Part shown: positions 7,010 to 12,792 of the stretch, in pieces
Layout: every line of letters begins with the position of its first letter
How positions within the stretch are numbered: the first letter of the stretch is position 1
Assembly: GCA_035516895.1 (NCBI GenBank)
Contig: DATIZY010000196.1
Span: 1 to 12,792, forward strand
Source of the DNA: Gp7-AA10 sp035516895
GTDB taxonomy: Bacteria; Acidobacteriota; Thermoanaerobaculia; Gp7-AA8
Length of the DNA: 12,792 nt
Direction: 5' to 3'
Made by a program: the position numbers and the translations under genes
The notes under the pieces: model-generated
The model's database searches: none
What the model was told of the DNA's origin: nothing
The model's input: only the letters and a program-made list of their open reading frames with translations

Positions 7010-7044
7010 GGTTCCAGGTGGCAAAGGCACCTGGAGCCATTTTT
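7010..7044 (+). terminator. Rho-independent terminator closing the structured array
   Basis: An 11-bp stem pairs GGTTCCAGGTG (7010-7020) with CACCTGGAGCC (7028-7038), with one T-G wobble, around the loop GCAAAGG, followed at once by ATTTTT (7039-7044). It occupies the hairpin position of the last unit, so that unit's hairpin doubles as the terminator. Its loop is complementary to CCTTTGC at 6982-6988. The T tract follows only on the plus strand. Confidence 0.75.
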
Positions 7045-7084
7045 GTCATCGCTCGGCATGACGTCGTGCGTGGCTCAGGATGAC
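7045..7084. repeat. Fragment of a GTCATCC...GGATGAC palindromic repeat
   Basis: GTCATCGCTCGGCATGAC is followed by GGCTCAGGATGAC, whose reverse complement is GTCATCCTGAGCC. The ends match the ends of the element found inside the molybdoenzyme gene at 2374-2445. It sits between the array terminator and the M20 gene stop and looks like a shortened extragenic copy. Confidence 0.45.
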
Positions 7085-7098
7085 CGCGCCGCGCGCCG

Positions 7099-8571
7099 TC
7101 ACTTCGCCAGCCGGTACACGTACTCCGCGAACGACATCACCGCGCCGTCGTAGCCCTGCACCTTCGGATTCGACGATTCGATGACGTAGTACTCGTCCGG
7201 AGCATGCGCGCCGCTGCCGTGACCGAGGCCGAAGTGGCCGGCGGCGAGACTCAGCGGCGGATCGGTGAACACGTAGCCCGGATACGAGCCGGTGTTGCGC
7301 GGCCAGAGAATCGGATCGATGCCCGCGGCGCGATACGTCGCGAGCTGCGCCTGAATCAGCGGCGCGCTCGCCGGCGTGCTCGTCGGGTCGTAGCCGCCGC
7401 TGACGTTGACTTCGATGTCGCCGAACCCGCGACTCGCGAGATGCGCTTTGAGCGCGGCGACGGCATCGGCGAACTTCATGTCCGGCACCAGCCGCATATC
7501 GATCTTCGCCTCGGCGCGATGCGGCAGAACCGTTTTACCGCCCGGCCCGGTGTAGCCGGCGACGAGTCCCTCGATGTTGACGGTCGGCTGCGACTCGAGA
7601 CGTTCGTTTGCTGCGATCCACGGGAGATCGTCGATCCAGTGCTGCACGCCGAGCGATTTCTTCGTGTCCGCCTCGCTCTTTCGCTGTGCCGCCGCATCGA
7701 TCATCGCCTTTTCCTCGGCGCTCATCGGCCGCGGCTTTGGATAGTTGTCGATGGTGATCGTGTTGCCGTCCGGCGACACGAGAGTGGCGAGCGCTTTGAC
7801 GAGATGCCACGTCGGGCTGTCGACCATCGCTTTGAGCGACGAGTGAATGTCCTTCGCCGGCCGGCGGCCCGAATGCTCGCCGCTGGAGATCAGTTGCGCT
7901 TCGACCACGCCCTTGGAACCGAGGCTCACGGTGACGACGCCGTCGAGGTCCTGCGATGCCGCCGGCATGAAGACGCCGATCGATTTCTTCAGCGCTGCCT
8001 CGATATCGGGACGGTGCACGATCTGCCCGATGTGCGGCGACCCGATCTCCTCCTCCCCCTCGGCCACGAGGACCAGGTTCACGGGCAGCTTCCTGCCGGC
8101 GCCGCGGATCGCGTGCAGCGCAGCGAGGAATGCGGATTCGGGTCCTTTCTGATTGACCGCGCAGCGGCCGACGATCACTTTGCCGGCGCCCGGCTCGTCC
8201 ACGATGCGCGCTTCGAGCGGAGGCGAAGACCACTCGCTCGGATCGAACTGCTTGACGTCGTACATGAAATAGAGGCCGACGTTTTTCGACGCGCCGGCAT
8301 CGAGCGTCGCGAAGACGCCGGGCTTGCCGTCCGTGTTGACGACTTCGGCGTGCTAAAAGCCCGCGTCGCGCACGAGCTGTGCGAAGTACTCCGCGCCGCC
8401 CGGATAGAAGCGGTTCTCGGCCGCGATCGACGGACGCGCGATCCACTCCTGCAACCGCTTCACGGCTTCATCGTGGCGCTTCGCGATTTCGGCGCGGATG
8501 TCGGAGAGATCGTCGCCGTACAGCCCCGCGGCGACGGCGAAAGCCGCAATCGCAGCAAGGATTTTTTTCAT
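7099..8571 (-). pseudogene. Exported M20-family metallohydrolase/peptidase gene interrupted by one in-frame TAG codon
   Basis: The reading frame is one M20-type hydrolase of 490 codons with a TAG at codon 73 (8353-8355). The first 72 residues begin MKKILAAIAAFAVAAGLYG, a Sec signal peptide, so the product would be exported. After the TAG the frame continues HAEVVNTDGKPG and runs without a break to TGA at 7099. Family features are EGEEEIGS (catalytic and metal-binding glutamates, near residue 173), the SLGSKGVVEAQL strand that starts the dimerisation lid, and GSGAHAPDEYY near the C-terminus with the last metal-binding histidine. Two usual ligand positions differ: the HxD motif reads MYDVKQ (Tyr104 for His), and GRGAxDxKG reads GRCAVNQKG (Asn140 for Asp). 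The TAG is one transition from CAG. Either the gene is freshly broken, the amber is read through, or the base is a sequencing error. The downstream part could restart internally at ATG 8265 but would lack a signal peptide. Confidence 0.8.
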
Positions 8572-8770
8572 GGGGCCGTATCTTATCGCGCGACCGTCAA
8601 TGTCGATTCGAAAGCAGACCGGCGAAAGACCATCGATGCGTCGCTGCCCAATGTCTGCGGCGGATCGCTCCGATTCGCAACGGGAATCGCAGCTCGGCCC
8701 ACGGCGGCACACGGACGGATCGAGTGGCAAAGACCGTCATCGCACAATCGCGCCAGCTCGCGGTTGGTCA

Positions 8771-8905
8771 CGGCGTCGGGCGTCGGGCGTCGGGCCTCGG
8801 GCGTTGCGTTAGGCGTTTGGTGTTAGGCGTTAGGCCGCGGGCGTCAGGCGTCAGGCGTTCCGTTAGGCATTAGGCGTTGGGCGTTAGGCGTTAGGCGTCG
8901 GCGTC
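8771..8905 (+). repeat. Heptanucleotide satellite (GGCGTTA/GGCGTCG)n, left arm
   Basis: About nineteen 7-bp units of the type GGCGTYR (GGCGTCG, GGCGTTA, GGCGTCA, GGCATTA and similar) in tandem with small slips. The last part, 8870-8898, is an almost perfect inverted copy of 9008-9036 (28 of 29 positions). The 200 bp to its left (8572-8770) show no gene, repeat or clear regulatory site. Confidence 0.85.
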
Positions 8906-8931
8906 AATAAAGGTACGCGTGCTTCGAGATC

Positions 8932-9060
8932 AGACCTGAGACCGAGGCCTGAGACCTGAGGCGTGAGACCTGAGACCTGAGACCTGAGGCCTGAGACCTG
9001 AGACCTAACGCCTAAGGCCTAACGCCCAACGCCTAACGCCAACGCTACGGCCCGACGCCT
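8932..9060 (+). repeat. Heptanucleotide satellite (AGACCTG)n grading into (ACGCCTA)n, loop and right arm
   Basis: From 8932 to about 9001 the DNA is AGACCTG/AGGCCTG repeated with a 7-bp period. Through AGACCTA it passes without losing phase into ACGCCTA/AGGCCTA units (to about 9047), which are the reverse complement of the left-arm unit TAGGCGT. The right arm 9008-9036 pairs with 8870-8898, enclosing a 109-bp loop. The array ends just 3' of the penicillin-acylase gene stop. Confidence 0.85.
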
Positions 9061-9063
9061 GAA

Positions 9064-11193
9064 TCACGGCCGGTACGTGCGTTCGGTGTGGCCTTTCAGC
9101 TGGTCGCGATAGAAGTAGACCTCGCGAAGATCGCCGGTCGCGTAGCGCTCCGCTTCATCGTTGAAATGCGGTGACGCGGGATCGCCGCTCTCGCCACCGG
9201 CGGTCACCGCTCGGGCGTGAATCCGCGGGCCGAACTCCACCACCGCGACGAAGCTGTTGCCGCTCGTCCCGTACCACTTCTTCGTGTTCGGATACGGACG
9301 CGCCGAGGAGGAGGCGAGCGTACCCCACCAGGCCCAGGTGAACGGGATCGGGATGCTCGGCTTGCTGTCGTCGAAGTGCGGATTGATCTCGTCATCGAGC
9401 CGCTGAAAGCGATTGATGTCACCCCACGCGGTCTTCCACGTACCGAAGTCGTTCGTCAGTTTCTCCGTAGCGGCGAGGAGCGATTGCAGCCGTTCCTGTG
9501 CGGTCGCCATGCTCACCGCGTAGTCGTCCGCGCTCATTCCGGCGGCGCGCGCTTCCGGCCGCACGCGGCGGTCGAAATCGGTCACCCAGAAAACGGCGAC
9601 CGACGTTGCGATCGAGCTTGCGGCCCAGCGCTGGTCCCACTTGCGCAGCGTTTCGATCGGCCCCGCGAGCTGCAGTCTCAGCGGGTCCGACTGCGGCAGC
9701 GCGTCGTAGTCGCGGAACAGCGGCGGAAGAAATTTGTCGAACGCCGTGAGGTAGCTGTCGAACGCCGTGTCGATCAGTTTCTGCAGCGTGAAGCCGTTCG
9801 CGCCGGTCAGAACGCGCAGCATGTGATATCCGCGCGGGGTTTCCTCGCGGCCGCGCTCGACGTAGACCGGATAATCGGCGCGCTTCGGGCTGTTGGAGCC
9901 GGCGACCGACCACGGCCAGTTGTTGCTGTTGTAGACCCATCCGTTCGGCGGATTGATCGCGTTGGGCGTTTCCCTGATCGACAGAACGCCGTGCCAGTCG
10001 GTCGCGGGATTGCTGCCGTCGACGACCTTCGTGTAATCGAAATGCGGGTCGCGCCGCGGAATGAAATTCGAGTGGAAGTACGCGATGTCGCCGTCCGAGC
10101 TGGCGAAGACGGTGTTGTTCGAAGAGTTCGTGTGCAGCTCCATGATCTTCAGGAACGCGCTCATGCTCGTCGCCTTCGTGCGGCTGTACGACTGAATGAG
10201 CGCGTGAATCGGGTCCTGCATCAGGCTCACGCTGATCCACTTCCCGTTCGCCTCGCGCACGACGGGGCCGTGCTTCGTGAAATACGCGGTGAACGTCTTC
10301 GAGGCCATTCCGCTCGCCGTCTTGTAGGGGATGGTGATGGTTCTCGTGCGGACCGGCCGTTCCTCGCTGCCGTATTTGTAAAAATAATCGTTACCTTTTT
10401 TTGTGATTGTTTCTTCGAACTCGTCGATGTTGTCGACGCCGCTCGACGTGTGCATCCAGCCGATGTGCGGATTGAATCCCTGGTAGATGAAGATCTGGCC
10501 CCACGTCACGGCGCCGTATGCGTCGAGGCCTTCGTCGCTGATCATCTGCAGCTCGGAGCGGAAGTAGAACGAGGTGTGCGGATTGATGAGCAGCATCGCG
10601 TGATGCGATTTCGTGAGCTTCGGCGCGATGGCGATGCCGTTCGACCCGCCGGGCTCCGGCTCACGCCGCAGCGCTGCGATCGGCGTTGACGGATTCTTCT
10701 CGTAGAAGGCGCGCAGCTCGTCGAGATTGATCGACTCGATGTCGCCGCCGATGCTGCCTTCGGTGAAACTGAGGGCCATCCACGGTTCGAAATGCGCGAT
10801 CACCCGCGGCTTCACGTCCGGATGCGTGGCGAGGTAATGATTCAGCCCGCCGGCCCAAGCGTCCATCAATTTTTTCAGCCACTCCGGACTCTGCGCATAT
10901 TTCGCCTGCATGTCCGCGGGATCGATGAAGAGCTGCTGGCGCAGATCGCGATAGATCTCGCTCTCTCCCTCGGCCTCCGCAAGCCGGCCTAACGAGAGAA
11001 GGTAGTTGTTCTCGACCCGGTTGAAATCGTCTTCGCACTGCGCGTAGATCATTCCGTAGACGGCGTCGGCGTCGGTTTTGCCGTAGACGTGGGCGATGCC
11101 CCAGTCGTCGCGGATGATCCGGACGTCGTACTGCGGCGCCGCCTGCGCGGCGACTGCGAGGAAGAAGGCGACGAGGAGGGCGAGCTTTTTCAC
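9064..11193 (-). CDS. Exported penicillin-acylase-family Ntn hydrolase
   Basis: This 709-residue amidase of the penicillin/acyl-homoserine-lactone acylase family would be made as a precursor and cut autocatalytically into alpha and beta chains. The N-terminus from GTG (VKKLALLVAFFLAVAAQA) is a Sec signal peptide. RIIRDDWGIAHVYGKTDADA and YAQCEDDF are the usual alpha-chain motifs. GGSNGIAIAP places the self-cleavage site before Ser184, the expected beta-chain nucleophile, followed by LLINPHTSFY. NNTVFASSDGDIAYFHSNFI (around residue 360) holds the conserved Asn of the oxyanion site. Length is usual for the family. A longer ATG start at 11253 exists, but it would put 20 polar residues before the signal peptide; neither start has a clear ribosome binding site. 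An AT-rich, rare-codon patch encodes residues about 262-277. The acyl substrate cannot be predicted; quorum-signal, antibiotic or peptide-like amides are all possible. Confidence 0.9.
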   Translation of the reverse strand: MKKLALLVAFFLAVAAQAAPQYDVRIIRDDWGIAHVYGKTDADAVYGMIYAQCEDDFNRVENNYLLSLGRLAEAEGESEIYRDLRQQLFIDPADMQAKYAQSPEWLKKLMDAWAGGLNHYLATHPDVKPRVIAHFEPWMALSFTEGSIGGDIESINLDELRAFYEKNPSTPIAALRREPEPGGSNGIAIAPKLTKSHHAMLLINPHTSFYFRSELQMISDEGLDAYGAVTWGQIFIYQGFNPHIGWMHTSSGVDNIDEFEETITKKGNDYFYKYGSEERPVRTRTITIPYKTASGMASKTFTAYFTKHGPVVREANGKWISVSLMQDPIHALIQSYSRTKATSMSAFLKIMELHTNSSNNTVFASSDGDIAYFHSNFIPRRDPHFDYTKVVDGSNPATDWHGVLSIRETPNAINPPNGWVYNSNNWPWSVAGSNSPKRADYPVYVERGREETPRGYHMLRVLTGANGFTLQKLIDTAFDSYLTAFDKFLPPLFRDYDALPQSDPLRLQLAGPIETLRKWDQRWAASSIATSVAVFWVTDFDRRVRPEARAAGMSADDYAVSMATAQERLQSLLAATEKLTNDFGTWKTAWGDINRFQRLDDEINPHFDDSKPSIPIPFTWAWWGTLASSSARPYPNTKKWYGTSGNSFVAVVEFGPRIHARAVTAGGESGDPASPHFNDEAERYATGDLREVYFYRDQLKGHTERTYRP

Positions 11194-11258
11194 GGCCGCG
11201 CATTGTGTCGCGTCCGATGGATGGATTTCAATGGATGGGCGAACCGCGGGCATCGAGC

Positions 11259-11289
11259 TTGACGCTTTGATGCTTCGTGACTAGCATCA
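11259..11289 (+). promoter_or_regulatory. Promoter and overlapping operator-like palindrome of the vapBC-like pair
   Basis: TTGACG (11259-11264), a 17-base spacer and TAGCAT (11282-11287) fit a sigma-70 promoter. The inverted repeat TGATGCT (11268-11274) / AGCATCA (11283-11289) covers the spacer and -10, where a ribbon-helix-helix antitoxin would block RNA polymerase. The expected transcription start (about 11294) is only about three bases before the ATG, so the message would be essentially leaderless. Confidence 0.55.
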
Positions 11290-11296
11290 TGATGTC

Positions 11297-11542
11297 ATGC
11301 CGAAGCGCACCACGATGACACTCGACAACGATGTGGCGAAGCGGATCGACGAGGAGCATCGGAAGTCGGGCAGGTCCATTCGTGCCGTCGTCAATGACGC
11401 TCTCCGGCGCGGGCTTTCATCTCCGAAGGTGCCGCACCGCCGTTTCCGCGTGAAGGCTCGCCGGCTCGAGCTGCGTGCGGGCGTCTCGATCGACGACGTC
11501 GAAGGGGCTCTCGATCAGATCGAGGGCGCGGAGCGCCGGTGA
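11297..11542 (+). CDS. Ribbon-helix-helix antitoxin (VapB/CopG-like)
   Basis: This 81-residue protein starts MPKRTTMTLDNDVAKRIDEE, a typical DNA-binding beta strand, followed by two helices through DALRRGLSS (residues 3-42). The basic then acidic C-terminal half (RFRVKARRLELRAGVSIDDVEGALDQIE) would bind and neutralise the partner toxin. The stop overlaps the start of the PIN gene by four bases (GTGA), the usual layout of VapBC modules. It probably represses its own promoter through the palindrome at 11268-11289. No ribosome binding site is seen, consistent with a leaderless message. Family-level confidence is high; toxin-antitoxin activity is inferred from the pairing. Confidence 0.85.
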   Translation: MPKRTTMTLDNDVAKRIDEEHRKSGRSIRAVVNDALRRGLSSPKVPHRRFRVKARRLELRAGVSIDDVEGALDQIEGAERR

Positions 11543-11964
11543 TACTCATCGATGCGAATCTGCTGCTCTACGCGTACGACGAAGCGAGCGCGCAGCATCG
11601 CCGTGCCCGTGCCTGGGTCGAAGAGGTGTTTTCCTCCGGTGAGCCGGTGCGGCTCGCGTGGAGCACCATTCTCGCGTTTTTGCGTCTGACGACGCATTCG
11701 GCCGTCTTCAAGCGGCCGTTGTCGATGGACGAGGCGGTCCAGGTCGTCGACGAGTGGCTGGATGCGCCGCCGGTGGCGATCGTCGTCCCCGGCTCGTCCT
11801 ATTGGACGATCCTTCGCGAGCTTGCCACGAGTGCGCAAGTGAAGGGACCGCTCGTCATGGACGCGCACCTTGCGGCGCTGGCGATCGAGAACGGAGCGAC
11901 GCTTTGCACGACCGACCGCGATTTTCAGCGGTTCGATGGATTGCGTACGCTCAATCCGCTCTGA
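11539..11964 (+). CDS. PIN-domain ribonuclease toxin (VapC-like)
   Basis: This 141-residue PIN domain would be a Mg-dependent endoribonuclease, held inactive by the upstream antitoxin. Acidic active-site residues are D5 (ILIDANLLLYA), D108 (LVMDAHLAALA), and D126 and D128 (CTTDRDF). The second usual position, a Glu in many VapCs near the FLRL motif, is not obvious: the segment reads WSTILAFLRL with Ala46. The TTHSAVFKRPLS segment after it is typical of the mycobacterial-type VapC subfamily. The start is GTG overlapping the antitoxin stop. The 3' end overlaps the 3' end of the convergent narI by 14 bp, so read-through from either side would give antisense RNA. Confidence 0.88.
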   Translation: MILIDANLLLYAYDEASAQHRRARAWVEEVFSSGEPVRLAWSTILAFLRLTTHSAVFKRPLSMDEAVQVVDEWLDAPPVAIVVPGSSYWTILRELATSAQVKGPLVMDAHLAALAIENGATLCTTDRDFQRFDGLRTLNPL

Positions 11965-12637
11965 TCCCGTCGATCGCGCCGCGTCGCGTGACCCACACCA
12001 CCTTCTGCGGCGGGCGGTACACGTAGCGGAACGGGAAGGTCAACATGTGGACTAATCGCGTGAACGGCAGCAGTGCGAGCACCACCCACGCGCCTGCGAG
12101 ATGCCACATCAGGATCGCCGGAAGCCCGGCCACGAATGCCGGCTCGGGACGGAAGAGAAGCAGGCCGCGCAGATAGGGAACGACGGTTCCGATCGACCAC
12201 ACCGCGCCCCACCGATGCGTCGCAGCGACGGCGAGACCGGCCGCCACTTGCGCGATCAGCACGACGAGAACGATCCCGTCAGCGGAGCGTGAGCTCGCAT
12301 GCACCGCCGCCGACGCCATCCGCCGCACGAACAGCACCACGAGGCCGATCAGAGAAAGCACCCCCGCCGCGATCCCCGTCCCCTCGACGGCGATCAGCAT
12401 CGCGTGATCGGAGACGAACGCGCGCCACGCGTTCGGAAACAGCAGCGGAATCAGATGGCCGAAGAAGAGAACGGCGATGCCGATGTGAAACGGAACCGTG
12501 CCGAACAGCAGCCAGCGGCTTTCGAGGATCTGCGACGATTGCGACGAGATCGTCGCCTGCGACCGAAAGCGGACGATGAGACCGGCGATGAGAATCGCAA
12601 CCGCGGCGTACGGCATGCCGATCAAAACGAAATTCAC
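11951..12637 (-). CDS. narI: Respiratory nitrate reductase gamma subunit (cytochrome b), NarI
   Basis: This 228-residue membrane anchor oxidises quinol and passes electrons through two b hemes to NarH and NarG. There are five hydrophobic segments (about residues 4-22, 47-67, 85-104, 121-139, 176-200). The four heme ligands expected of NarI are present as His51 and His61 (TVPFHIGIAVLFFGHLIPLL) and His179 and His197 (WHLAGAWVVLALLPFTRLVH). The C-terminal FPFRYVYRPPQKVVWV is also typical. The start is GTG, chosen because a strong GGAGGTG lies just upstream (minus strand, around 12643-12649) and it overlaps the narJ stop (GTGA). It should be the last gene of a narGHJI-type operon on the minus strand. 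Confidence 0.92.
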   Translation of the reverse strand: MNFVLIGMPYAAVAILIAGLIVRFRSQATISSQSSQILESRWLLFGTVPFHIGIAVLFFGHLIPLLFPNAWRAFVSDHAMLIAVEGTGIAAGVLSLIGLVVLFVRRMASAAVHASSRSADGIVLVVLIAQVAAGLAVAATHRWGAVWSIGTVVPYLRGLLLFRPEPAFVAGLPAILMWHLAGAWVVLALLPFTRLVHMLTFPFRYVYRPPQKVVWVTRRGAIDGIRAD

Positions 12638-12792
12638 GAGGCACCTCCGGGAGAGACCTGCTGCAGGGCCGCGGCGACGAGATGACGATACGGATTGTTC
12701 GTCGGGCCGAGGATCGCGTGCATCTTCGTCAGCGCGGGAAGCAGGACGAAGCGCACGAGCTCATCGCGTTCCTCGCTCGTTGCCCGATCGGC
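12634..12792 (-). CDS. narJ: Nitrate reductase assembly chaperone NarJ, C-terminal end (partial)
   Basis: The last 52 codons run in from the right edge and end at TGA 12634-12636, which overlaps the narI GTG. The fragment contains FVLLPALTKMHAILGPTNNP and YRHLVAAAL, matching the C-terminal helices of NarJ/DmsD-family chaperones, which hold the NarG apoprotein during molybdenum cofactor insertion. Position directly before narI supports the call. The N-terminal part and presumably narG and narH lie outside the window. Confidence 0.82.
   Translation of the reverse strand, partial: ADRATSEERDELVRFVLLPALTKMHAILGPTNNPYRHLVAAALQQVSPGGAS

Larger units (their letters stand above)
6260..7044 (+). ncRNA. 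Tandem array of ten ~80-nt structured units, candidate pseudoknotted RNA
   Basis: Each unit begins with a core close to TCGCAGATGTCAACG (cores at 6262, 6341, 6420, 6498, 6583, 6663, 6742, 6826, 6906 and 6985; steps 79, 79, 78, 85, 80, 79, 84, 80 and 79). After 10-19 variable bases comes a hairpin: stems 6287-6316, 6374-6390, 6451-6469, 6532-6556, 6615-6633, 6695-6713, 6775-6799, 6859-6877, 6935-6957 and 7010-7038. Stem sequences differ but stay paired. Most loops contain GCGATG, the reverse complement of CATCGC at the 5' edge of the same unit's core. The first unit keeps the match with CGTCGC/GCGACG, the last with CCTTTGC/GCAAAGG. Unit steps are not multiples of three and reading frames are broken, so it is not coding. 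A weak eleventh unit may precede it (stem 6222-6254). Plus-strand transcription is inferred from G-U pairs and the 3' terminator. Function unknown. Confidence 0.75.

Noticed and set aside
6260..7044. CsrB/RsmZ-type CsrA sponge RNA
   Set aside because: Many hairpins are present, but a GGA loop motif occurs in only a few units; the constant feature is loop-core complementarity.
7099..8265. Independent shorter M20 gene starting at ATG 8265
   Set aside because: That ATG is the Met just before the conserved YDVKQ motif; the protein would lack the N-terminal strands and the signal peptide, which are encoded in the same frame upstream.
7204..8826. 540-codon open frame on the plus strand
   Set aside because: It is antisense to the M20 gene, has Arg/Asp-rich low-meaning sequence, and results from high GC at third positions.
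8771..9050. Telomere-like repeat (TTAGGCG)
   Set aside because: The resemblance to TTAGGC telomeres is superficial: units are 7 bp, degenerate, present in both orientations and internal.
9217..10689. 490-codon open frame on the plus strand
   Set aside because: It is antisense to the penicillin acylase, with shadow composition and no recognisable domain.

Overview
The window is GC-rich bacterial DNA. It carries two separate pieces of anaerobic respiratory machinery, a set of unrelated single genes, and an unusual amount of repeated and structured non-coding DNA. The lineage cannot be fixed from sequence alone. The gene mix (a cytoplasmic-type molybdoenzyme with a fused ferredoxin/NrfD partner, a NarI/NarJ pair, exported M20 and penicillin-acylase hydrolases, VapBC) would suit an Acidobacteriota-like soil or subsurface bacterium, but this is only inference.

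Layout. (1) 72-4979, plus strand: a gene fusing a four-cluster ferredoxin to an NrfD-type membrane anchor, then an overlapping bis-MGD molybdenum oxidoreductase, then a small protein built from 11-residue repeats. (2) 5002-5838, minus: a TauE/SafE-type (TSUP) permease. (3) About 5839-7098: no confident gene. It holds a doubtful small ORF, a cluster of DnaA-box-like 9-mers, and a tandem array of ten ~80-bp units ending in an intrinsic terminator. (4) 7099-8571, minus: an exported M20-type hydrolase interrupted by one in-frame amber codon. (5) 8572-9063: an intergenic stretch with heptanucleotide satellites arranged as a large inverted repeat. (6) 9064-11193, minus: an exported penicillin-acylase-family Ntn hydrolase. 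(7) 11297-11964, plus: a ribbon-helix-helix/PIN (VapBC-like) pair with a promoter-overlapping palindrome. (8) 11951-12792, minus: narI and the 3' end of narJ; narGH probably lie beyond the right edge.

How the genes may work together. The first two genes should form a quinone-linked complex: molybdenum active site, iron-sulfur wires and membrane quinone site. Its substrate is not evident. NarI is the cytochrome b anchor of a separate nitrate reductase, and NarJ is its assembly chaperone. The other genes have no visible functional link to these.

The most interesting element is the array at 6260-7044. Every unit has a conserved 5' block and a hairpin whose loop is complementary to that block. 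The pairing is kept by compensating changes in the most divergent units (first and last), and the G-U pairs only make sense on the plus strand. This looks like a transcribed array of pseudoknotted RNA modules, which I do not recognise as a described family.
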